Positions 53,602 to 59,973 of a DNA stretch of 64,000 nt are shown piece by piece. The DNA is from Hyphomicrobiales bacterium (GTDB lineage Bacteria > Pseudomonadota > Alphaproteobacteria > Rhizobiales > Beijerinckiaceae), in the NCBI GenBank assembly GCA_017302635.1, contig JAFLCX010000003.1, forward strand, positions 124,001 through 188,000, in the 5' to 3' direction. Under the pieces are notes generated by a model, which saw only the letters and a list, made by a program, of their open reading frames with translations, did not search any database and was not told where the DNA came from. Each line of letters opens with the position of its first letter. The first letter of the stretch is position 1. The position numbers and the translations under genes are program-made.

Positions 53602-54701
53602 TGGATCAGCAGGCCGCGACCGATTGGTTCTCGAAGCCCGGCGACTCCGTCCGCGCCATGATGCGCCGCCGAGGAATTACGGCGCAACAGCTCTCGGAAA
53701 CCCTCGACGGCGGAATGACCACGCTGCGTGCGATATGCGACGGCTCAATGTCTATTGATGCCACCATTGCCCGTGCCTTGTCGAATAGATTGGGCGGTGC
53801 TGAGAGTTTCTGGCTCAAGCGCCAGGCCAATTTCGACGCAGCTATTGATCGCGCGGTCACGGTGGCAGCCGCGACCGATCTTGAAGCCTGGATCTCTCGA
53901 GTACCTTCGCCGAATGGAAAAAAGCTCCGCGCTAACGCCAGCGACAGAAAAATGCGCGCTGAGCTACGAAGCCGTCTCGTTTACTTCAACGTGTCCAAGA
54001 TCGAGGCTTGGGAACGCAGTTACGGTTCTTTGATAGGAGGGACCCAATTCCGGACGTCTCAATCCCTTCAGTCGTCTGAAGATGCCGTCCTGCGGTGGTT
54101 GCGTCGGGGCGAAATGGACGCTGAGCTTGCTGAAACCGGCGAATGGAGTGCCGTTAATCTCAGAGATCGTCTTGATGAGATCCGAAAACTAATCCGTATT
54201 TCAAAGCCGGCTCGTTTCCTTCCTCCCCTCCGAAAGCTACTGGCGGAAGTGGGAGTCGCCCTTGTTGTTGCGCGCGCGCCCAACGGCTGTCGCGCAAGCG
54301 GCGCGTGTCGAATCGTATCACCAGGCAAGTCGATGATCTTAATGAGTTTCCGCCACCGGGCGGATGACCAATTTTGGTTTACGCTCTTCCACGAGATCGG
54401 CCACTTGCTATTACACAATGCCGCAGCGTTTGTTGACCAGGACGACACCTCTGACAATAACCAGAGAGAAGCGGAGGCGAACCATTTCGCCAGCGCATGC
54501 CTGATCCCTCTCGACCGGGTCGGTGAACTTGAAGATCTGCAACCGAATCGGAACTCGATCTTGCGTTTCAGCCGTTCAGTCGGCGTGTCACCTGGGGTGG
54601 TGGTCGGTCAGTTGCAGTATCGCCGGGTGATTGGTCACAATGAGATGAACGGGCTCAAGCGCCGGTGGACTTGGGACGAAATTGCGCTGGGTCTTGTCTA
54701 G
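53601..54701 (+). CDS. HigA-like antitoxin fused to ImmA/IrrE metallopeptidase
   Basis: Protein of 366 residues. Residues 10-75 form a HigA-type helix-turn-helix (RRRGITAQQLSETLDGGMTTLRAICDGSMSID, then GGAESFWLKRQANFD). Residues 195-345 form an ImmA/IrrE domain with the zinc motif FHEIGHLLLH and the distal glutamate in EAEANHFASACLIP. Such antitoxins repress their own operon and may cleave a partner or repressor when activated. It is coupled to the toxin candidate by a 1-bp overlap. Its 3' end converges, with a 4-bp overlap, on the pyrophosphorylase-like gene. Confidence 0.85.
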   Translation: MDQQAATDWFSKPGDSVRAMMRRRGITAQQLSETLDGGMTTLRAICDGSMSIDATIARALSNRLGGAESFWLKRQANFDAAIDRAVTVAAATDLEAWISRVPSPNGKKLRANASDRKMRAELRSRLVYFNVSKIEAWERSYGSLIGGTQFRTSQSLQSSEDAVLRWLRRGEMDAELAETGEWSAVNLRDRLDEIRKLIRISKPARFLPPLRKLLAEVGVALVVARAPNGCRASGACRIVSPGKSMILMSFRHRADDQFWFTLFHEIGHLLLHNAAAFVDQDDTSDNNQREAEANHFASACLIPLDRVGELEDLQPNRNSILRFSRSVGVSPGVVVGQLQYRRVIGHNEMNGLKRRWTWDEIALGLV

Positions 54702-55618
54702 CCCTTAAAATGCACGAAGTTGGTAGGGCTTTTCTGCCAGTTGCAAAGTGCATCTTCCATGACTTGCATACCTACATTGAGTGCTGCGTCGAGCTCGTCG
54801 ACCCGCGATTGCAGGATATCCGGTTCAGTGGCGCTGTCTGCTGTACCGTCGAACAGGAGCTTGGCGCCACGCGCAGGGCCCGTCGCGCCCCGAAAATATG
54901 CTTGTCCCGCATGGATGGGGGCAATACCATATCGACCAATGAGCGCGAGGTAGTCGAACTTTGCGAGTCTACCGAAACTCAGCACTGTCATATCATTGTA
55001 TAAGTAATCGAAGATAATCCCCGGCTCGTTGCCAGCGTTTCGGATTGCGTTAGAAAATACTCTTTCATGGCCGTGAGGGCCGATCCAATTCAAATAGCTA
55101 GTGAGCACCTTGCCAAAGGCACGGTTGGAACTAGGGTCAAGGCTTTCGTATTTCCGGTGATTGCCGAATTTTCCACCGATTGCGCCCCAATTCTCAGTTA
55201 GCCAATCGATTAAAGCCTGCGGATCGGATGATACTGCCTTCCAAGTCCAGATTCCTTGACCAAGCTTGCCGTAGATCTGGCTAAGGCGAAGCCACCCGGT
55301 GTCAGCCGGGCGTGCCAAATGCGTCATCAGGAAGATCAGCCAGGCTGCCTCGTCTATTGACCTATTCTGGACGTGGAAAACTACGGCTCGCTCTGCATCA
55401 AAGCTTGCGTTGTTTGGGTCGGCGCGATGCGGTGAAATTGCATGACGTTGAATGAGCCTATAGTAGTCTTCACGCCTCAGGCTCGCAACGAATTGCATCG
55501 ACAGTGTATCCAACGCCGAGGGATCGACAACCCCAGGCAAGTATCGGACTTCTCCACTAAAACGCGCCAATTCCTCAGCTATGGCCTGCTTCTGGTCTTT
55601 TCTTGTTGGCCAAATCAA
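54698..55618 (-). CDS. Alpha-glutamyl/putrescinyl thymine pyrophosphorylase clade 3-like protein
   Basis: Protein of 306 residues with no membrane segment. Segments I associate with AGPT-Pplase clade 3 proteins are DPSALDTLSMQFVASLRRED, ISPHRADPNNASFDAERA, DTGWLRLSQIYGKLG, GKFGNHRKYESL, FGRLAKFDYLALIGRYGI and the C-terminal NVGMQVMEDALCNWQKSPTN. The family was named from phage enzymes thought to attach amines to hydroxymethyl-pyrimidine bases; clade 3 itself is uncharacterised. It starts at TTG 55618, overlapping the stop of the thymidylate-synthase-like gene (TTGA), so both proteins are coupled. It probably acts after that enzyme on a modified pyrimidine. Confidence 0.7.
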   Translation of the reverse strand: MIWPTRKDQKQAIAEELARFSGEVRYLPGVVDPSALDTLSMQFVASLRREDYYRLIQRHAISPHRADPNNASFDAERAVVFHVQNRSIDEAAWLIFLMTHLARPADTGWLRLSQIYGKLGQGIWTWKAVSSDPQALIDWLTENWGAIGGKFGNHRKYESLDPSSNRAFGKVLTSYLNWIGPHGHERVFSNAIRNAGNEPGIIFDYLYNDMTVLSFGRLAKFDYLALIGRYGIAPIHAGQAYFRGATGPARGAKLLFDGTADSATEPDILQSRVDELDAALNVGMQVMEDALCNWQKSPTNFVHFKG

Positions 55619-56589
55619 CCTTGTGTCTCCCGTGAACGAAAAATTCGGCGCTTCATCGCCCGGCGTCCATTGATGTAGTTTTTGTAGATTGGGGTTGTGA
55701 CTGCATTTTGAAGAACGTCGAGCGTAGCGTCATCACCGCTTGCCCAGTAAGCTTGGTAAAGTCTAATGATATCAGCCCAGTATGGGTCGGGTGCTACAGC
55801 GTTGGCGTCAACCGGCTCGCCATGCCTTAGCTTTGCCTCAACTGCCTCCAAAGTTGGTACTAAATCAAACGGTCTTGATTGAGTCATTTTCGGCATTTCA
55901 AAAGTTGTTTGATGGCCTTCTTCCAGGTAAAGAGTAGCATCTTTAATATTTTTCTTGTATAGATGCAAGCTTCCGACATAATGATAATACTCACCAAGTT
56001 CGAGGCCTAATGTGTTTGCCATCATTTCCTGGATCATCGTGAAGCAAAAAACGTCATGTGGTAGCCCCATGTAGGCATCATTGGATCGCATCGTTACTGA
56101 CATGTGCAGACGGCTCTGACGGCCAATGAGCTGCAAACTCGTTGTGCACGGTACTTCTGGATATCGCTTCTCAATGTCTTCCGCATTAAACAATTGGATG
56201 ACGGCGCGCTTTGACCCGGGGTTTTCTGAGAGAATGGTCAAGACGTTTTCCACTTGGTTGATTTTGTCACGCATCGCGAAAAGCCGTGGGCCATAGGCGC
56301 CATGAACAATGCCGTCCCGTGCCTCTTCTTTGTAGTGCGGGATGTACTGTTCAATGAATTCAAGCTTGTTTGATGCCGTCAGATACCAAAGCAATTCGCC
56401 GAGAGCGCTGAAAGGCTTCCCACGGTCCTCGGACCTGCTGAGCCTTGCTCTCGGCTTTGTCAGCCGCAGGGTCACGCCGAGGAGTTCGAGATTCTCGCCC
56501 CGCGTTCCGTCGTTCTCGGCTCCCCCCGAGATCAGTGCTTGGTAGAGAGCGATGAGCAAGCCATCGAGACTGTCTTCCGTGATCTCCAA
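55615..56589 (-). CDS. Thymidylate synthase superfamily protein, dCMP-hydroxymethylase-like residue
   Basis: Folate-dependent pyrimidine C5-transferase homologue of 324 residues. The catalytic Cys148 is in EVPCTTSLQ, the phosphate-binding Arg168-Ser169 is in TMRSNDAYMG, and the sugar-contact motif is HLY (209-211). After GLP the family has an Asn that reads uracil; here it is Asp179 (GLPHDV), as in phage dCMP hydroxymethylases. It is therefore predicted to prefer dCMP and to methylate or hydroxymethylate it. It is not the housekeeping ThyA. The start is TTG 56589 with GAGGA five bases upstream; no in-frame ATG is available. It is coupled to the pyrophosphorylase-like gene and lies 443 bp downstream of an RT gene. 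Confidence 0.85.
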   Translation of the reverse strand: MEITEDSLDGLLIALYQALISGGAENDGTRGENLELLGVTLRLTKPRARLSRSEDRGKPFSALGELLWYLTASNKLEFIEQYIPHYKEEARDGIVHGAYGPRLFAMRDKINQVENVLTILSENPGSKRAVIQLFNAEDIEKRYPEVPCTTSLQLIGRQSRLHMSVTMRSNDAYMGLPHDVFCFTMIQEMMANTLGLELGEYYHYVGSLHLYKKNIKDATLYLEEGHQTTFEMPKMTQSRPFDLVPTLEAVEAKLRHGEPVDANAVAPDPYWADIIRLYQAYWASGDDATLDVLQNAVTTPIYKNYINGRRAMKRRIFRSRETQG

Positions 56590-56679
56590 ATTGTCCTCGC
56601 GTTCATGTAAAGGAGCTCAATGGATTCTGTGTGTGTAGGCAAGAAATGTGATTGTAAGGGCTAGCAAATAATTGCCAAG

Positions 56680-56813
56680 CAGCCTCTGCGGCTGGTGTTG
56701 TAGGCCTGAATTAATGCCCGTCCGCGTTGGAGACGATATTCCGGGCATTAGGGGTGGTCCTTGTCTTATGAGGGCAGCAATTATCTGTTCCTACGCTGGC
56801 GTCCGTGAGGAAC
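56680..56813 (-). ncRNA. Candidate structured RNA between RT and thymidylate-synthase-like genes
   Basis: The 443-bp spacer 56590-57032 has no gene, but three clear hairpins lie close together: CAGCC-N5-GGCTG (56680-56694), TAATGCCCG-N21-CGGGCATTA (56712-56720 with 56742-56750, perfect 9-bp arms), and GTTCCT-ACGC-TG-GCGT-CCGTG-AGGAAC (56787-56813, nested arms). None is followed by a U-run, so they are not simple terminators. Position after an RT suggests a template or guide RNA; an mRNA leader for the following gene is the alternative. Strand is inferred from neighbours. Confidence 0.4.
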
Positions 56814-57032
56814 GGCGCTAATGGAAAGTCTCGAAAGGCAATAGATGTACCCGAACGACGGCATGGCCCCCGTATCGCGGGCGTTTGAAATCAAGCTAAT
56901 AGTGACCGATAACTGTCGTCCGTTCCGACTTGACGAATGCTCGAAGAGGGCATGAAGCAGAATTTCGGTGCGTATTTGACAGATGATCGCGTTGCGAAGA
57001 ACACAAACAGCGTAGCGGCAAGCCGGCACGGC

Positions 57033-58370
57033 TCATTTCGGTGCTTTTTTCTGGGCGTGGTCGTGCATATCTGCTGTCGAAGGGACGCCGAGTATCATCG
57101 CTTTGACTCGATGATCGGCCTTCCCAAGCAGCCGAACGATCACGCCATGGTAATCCGCTACCTGTTTCGCAACGTAGTCGTCGAGATGCTCGAAGGGGTG
57201 ACGTTGATTGCAGAAAGCGAATGATTTTTGCCACCCATAAATGCGCTTACCTAGTAAGTCCAACGTGGCGCTCTGCGAATGCTTCAAGTTGAGGGATGTG
57301 CCCTTTGTCAGCGCTTCCTTGATCGCAGACTTAGAAGACGTAAGCGTCTCTCGGACGCTTTCCTTCAAATTGTCGATAGATTTCGCGCTGGGGGCACATC
57401 GCTTCGGCTGAAGCGTGCAGCCAAGGAAGTTGATGGAGCCGCTGCACTCTCCTTGCGCAGCCTTGTCAGGGCCGTCTGCGGGCTTGTAGAGGCCGAAGCC
57501 AAAGCCTGTCAGGGTTTTATCAGCATAGGCTTTAGCGGTGTCGATCGATGCTTTATCAGCACCGACCATGAGAATGTCGTCGATATATCTTACTGCCGTC
57601 ACGCCCATGGTATTCAGCTCATGATCCATGTCGTACAGCAACACATTCCCAGCGAAGGCCGAGAGAGACGACCCTTGGGCAACGCCGATGCCGCCCTTTG
57701 GAAACAGGTGTGTGTAGCCAACAAGCTCATCTTCATTCCCCAAGTGAACCTCGAGAGCCTTGGCGAATAGCGCAACAAATGCTTCGTCCCCCGTTTCACT
57801 CCGAACGAAGTCCACAACCTTCTGTGTCGGTATCTGGGTGAAGAAGGCCCGGATGTCGGACTGAAAGTAGAATTTCGCGCCTCCGTCAATCGCGGTCATG
57901 ATTGTCTCAATGGCGGGGCGAACACCGCCATGAGGGAAGATCAGCCCTCCAACGCCATACTTGGATCGGTTGACGTTGTTGATGCGCCCAAGCCTGTCGT
58001 CGTGAACGGTCTCATATCTTGTGTCCGGGTCACGTAGGTCACGCGCCTGCCTTGGCTGTAGAACCTGTAGAATTGCCCGCTGTACGACACGGTTCTGTAT
58101 GGTGGAAATTGCGATGGGCCGCGGATCTTTACCCGCTGCAAGGCGCTTACGCTTGTCCTTTAGGACGCCCTCGACAGGATCAAAAGAGAGCTTGCCAGTG
58201 CGCAGCTGACTGATGATGCGCCTAAGGTGTCGCTGATGAGCGTGCTCGAACTCGGAGGCTTTGCCGCGAATATCGGCGTTGCCTGAGGCCAAAGCGCTAC
58301 GTTTTACGTGTCGCCAGGCTGAGAAGATGTTTTGTTCGCTTCTGACTTCCTCGAAAAGAGTCCTCGCCAT
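57033..58370 (-). CDS. Reverse transcriptase, unassigned group (candidate defence RT)
   Basis: RNA-directed DNA polymerase of 445 residues. Motif order: RPIAISTIQNRVVQRAILQVL (residues 84-104), motif A FYFQSDIRAFFTQI with Asp172, motif B GIGVAQGSSLSAFAGNVLL with Gln232-Gly233, motif C RYIDDILMVG (Tyr262-Ile-Asp264-Asp265), and GSINFLGCTL (311-320). No maturase or HNH domain follows, there are no intron ends around it, and the retron VTG motif is absent. DGR-type RTs have a different motif B. It therefore fits the unknown-group/DRT-like RTs. Direct repeats lie upstream and a hairpin-rich spacer downstream, then a coupled nucleotide-modification pair. Confidence 0.85.
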   Translation of the reverse strand: MARTLFEEVRSEQNIFSAWRHVKRSALASGNADIRGKASEFEHAHQRHLRRIISQLRTGKLSFDPVEGVLKDKRKRLAAGKDPRPIAISTIQNRVVQRAILQVLQPRQARDLRDPDTRYETVHDDRLGRINNVNRSKYGVGGLIFPHGGVRPAIETIMTAIDGGAKFYFQSDIRAFFTQIPTQKVVDFVRSETGDEAFVALFAKALEVHLGNEDELVGYTHLFPKGGIGVAQGSSLSAFAGNVLLYDMDHELNTMGVTAVRYIDDILMVGADKASIDTAKAYADKTLTGFGFGLYKPADGPDKAAQGECSGSINFLGCTLQPKRCAPSAKSIDNLKESVRETLTSSKSAIKEALTKGTSLNLKHSQSATLDLLGKRIYGWQKSFAFCNQRHPFEHLDDYVAKQVADYHGVIVRLLGKADHRVKAMILGVPSTADMHDHAQKKAPK

Positions 58371-58421
58371 GTTCTTCGCTCGGGTCCTCCGCTAATACAA
58401 TCCCGACCGTTGACGAACACC
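58371..58421 (-). other. RT leader region
   Basis: Short interval between the direct repeat and the RT start. It contains GGAGG about 16 bases before the ATG (farther than usual) and a GAAGAA stretch close to it. The frame entering from the repeat stays open through this region. Confidence 0.4.
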
Positions 58422-58551
58422 CATCCTCTGCGCACGGCATGGCCGCTACGACAGACACCTCAGCGGCAACAGCCACCTTGGCGAGGTCTCCGTGGCGCAC
58501 GATCCGCATGGACAGGTCCAGCTTCACGTCGGACGCCATGGCGACCATGGA
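58422..58551 (-). repeat. 130-bp direct repeat, copy R1
   Basis: Identical to 58783-58912 except at one base (G at 58540 where R2 has A at 58901). On the minus strand it encodes SMVAMASDVKLDLSMRIVRH and onwards to AAMPCAED. In R1 this follows a hydrophobic leader (GLRVILIALAAASMVAMA), so R1 looks like the original location of a small exported protein's 5' part. Confidence 0.9.
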
Positions 58552-58639
58552 CGCTGCGGCGAGCGCAATCAGAATTACGCGCAGGCCGGTAAGCCAGCTC
58601 AGGCGAGCCAGTTTTTAGGGGCAAGTTCACACATCTCGT

Positions 58640-58674
58640 TACCTTCCACCTTAGTAGGTTTTTGGCAATGTCAA
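58640..58674 (-). promoter_or_regulatory. Candidate promoter with dyad, MerR-type spacing
   Basis: On the minus strand TTGACA (58674-58669) is followed after nine bases by the dyad ACCT-ACTA-AGGT (58659-58648) and then by the ribosome-binding region of the ATG at 58634. A dyad inside the promoter spacer is the arrangement used by MerR-family activators. The -10 element is not clear. Confidence 0.35.
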
Positions 58675-58782
58675 GCGCGTTTCGCCCCGGCCACGCCCGC
58701 CGCTTTGAATGCTTATCTGCTGCTTGGAGGCCGTCAAAAGACGGTGCATTCGCAGCTTCAAAGCCAACGGTCAGGCCTAGCA

Positions 58783-58912
58783 CATCCTCTGCGCACGGCA
58801 TGGCCGCTACGACAGACACCTCAGCGGCAACAGCCACCTTGGCGAGGTCTCCGTGGCGCACGATCCGCATGGACAGGTCCAGCTTCACGTCGGACGCCAT
58901 AGCGACCATGGA
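58783..58912 (-). repeat. 130-bp direct repeat, copy R2
   Basis: Second copy, 361 bp from R1. It has no hydrophobic leader upstream and its coding frame runs into unrelated sequence on both sides, so it looks like the inserted copy. The 231 bases between the repeats contain the R1 promoter and leader and a small CCGTC-TTTT-GACGG hairpin near 58738-58751. Confidence 0.9.
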
Positions 58913-59191
58913 TATGCCATAGTAAGTAGTCGTGCGCCGCCGTTTGTTCAATAGGAGCGTTATGGTTGCCAACCGAATGTTATCGAAAAGGTTCGATTTT
59001 AACAGTTCGAACCTGTTATTTGCTGCACGCGTTATAAATGGCTGCTTTGGCCCGTAAGTACCGCTGAGCCCGATAATCGCCGATGTCAGCTTAGACAGGA
59101 ATGCCGCTGGAACCCGCCTGTCCGTAATCGGCCCCATAGCCGCCATCCGAGGCGATGTCCGCCTCCGTTCAAGCGACCACGCCCATAGTTC
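58913..59191. other. AT-richer spacer upstream of repeat R2
   Basis: No supported gene. A short hairpin, GGTTCGA-N9-TTCGAACC, lies at about 58989-59012. The local base composition is more AT-rich than the neighbours, suggesting foreign origin. A role in RT expression or as RT template cannot be judged from sequence. Confidence 0.35.
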
Positions 59192-59968
59192 TCATCTCCT
59201 TTCTGTCAGCGCCTTGCGTTTCTTCATGGCCCTGTGCTGGTGAATCGCCATGGGATCACGGTTCGGCCAGACGCCGATGGTGTCGACGATCCTGTCGCGG
59301 AACCCGGTCTCGTAGCGGAGCTGGTCTTCAAGCACCCGGCGTGTCCTGGCATCTGGCGCTGCCTTCAGTTCCTCCTTCAGGTCGGCGATCTCTTCTTCGG
59401 CAGCATCCCGGCGGTCGGCGAGCCAGACCCAGGCCGCATGCTGCTCCTTCGAAGCAGGCCCGCGGAAGGACACCGTCCCGGTATTGAGATTAATCTCGAT
59501 GTCATCGGGATGCGGCAAAGGCTCCGGTGCCGTGATCCCGAGCCGCTGGCGACGCTCGAGTTCCCGTTCCCATTCAACTTTGTATTCGATGGCTTGCTCG
59601 AGCCATGCGTCATGCAGGGCCTTGCGTGACGCTTCTGTCCGATGAAGAAGGTCCGAGAACAGTTTCTGGGAACGGTGATCGCCCTTGGCTGCCTTCAGCG
59701 CCATTGCACGGACAATGGCTTCGGCCATCGGAACCGTGACCTGCCGGTCACCGTCGTGGACCTTGATGTCGCGATAGGCCTCGGCCAGGACGATGTCCTT
59801 GAGACGCTCCTCATTCAGTGCCGGCAGCTTGTTGCGGGCGCCCTTTGGACGCCCCTTGGGATTGCCGGATTGGCCCTTCCGGAATCGAGCGGATGATGGC
59901 GGCTTTCCATAACCCACCTCGTAGGCAACAGGCAGCGTGGACTTGCCGAGATTGGGCGGCTTCGTCAT
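59192..59968 (-). CDS. DUF5681 domain protein
   Basis: Protein of 258 residues from ATG 59968. The N-terminal motif FRKGQSGNPKGRPKGARNK (residues 29-47) is the DUF5681 signature, a basic segment common in proteins next to phage-type methyltransferases and terminases. The rest is charged and helical, with likely coiled coil near RRDAAEEEIADLKEELKAA. It starts 5 bp after the DNA methyltransferase stop, so the two genes are cotranscribed. A DNA-binding or packaging-related role is inferred. Confidence 0.85.
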   Translation of the reverse strand: MTKPPNLGKSTLPVAYEVGYGKPPSSARFRKGQSGNPKGRPKGARNKLPALNEERLKDIVLAEAYRDIKVHDGDRQVTVPMAEAIVRAMALKAAKGDHRSQKLFSDLLHRTEASRKALHDAWLEQAIEYKVEWERELERRQRLGITAPEPLPHPDDIEINLNTGTVSFRGPASKEQHAAWVWLADRRDAAEEEIADLKEELKAAPDARTRRVLEDQLRYETGFRDRIVDTIGVWPNRDPMAIHQHRAMKKRKALTERR

Positions 59969-59973
59969 GGGCG

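Larger units (their letters stand above)
58297..58634 (-). pseudogene. Small exported-protein gene, apparently frameshifted
   Basis: ATG 58634, with AAGG about ten bases upstream, opens MCELAPKNWLA and then meets TGA at 58599. A frame shifted by one continues from LARLSWLTGLRVILIALAAASMVAMA, a convincing signal peptide, into SDVKLDLSMRIVRHGDLAKVA and MPCAEDGC, and ends at 58297 inside the RT gene. One missing or extra base near 58603 would explain the break. I do not recognise the family; small cysteine-containing exported proteins of this sort often sit in metal-resistance loci. Confidence 0.35.

Noticed and set aside
55615..56589. Housekeeping thyA.
   Set aside because: Asp replaces the uracil-reading Asn, the start is TTG, and it is coupled to an AGPT-like gene rather than to dihydrofolate reductase.
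57033..58370. Group II intron or retron.
   Set aside because: There is no maturase or endonuclease domain, no intron ends or domain V-like hairpin were seen, the retron VTG motif is absent, and the accessory genes are not known retron effectors.
57033..58912. Diversity-generating retroelement (RT with a near-identical repeat pair).
   Set aside because: The two repeats differ at one base only, with no adenine-specific pattern; the repeats code for the 5' rather than the 3' part of a gene, no C-type-lectin-like target is present, and the RT motif B is QGSS rather than the DGR SQ type.
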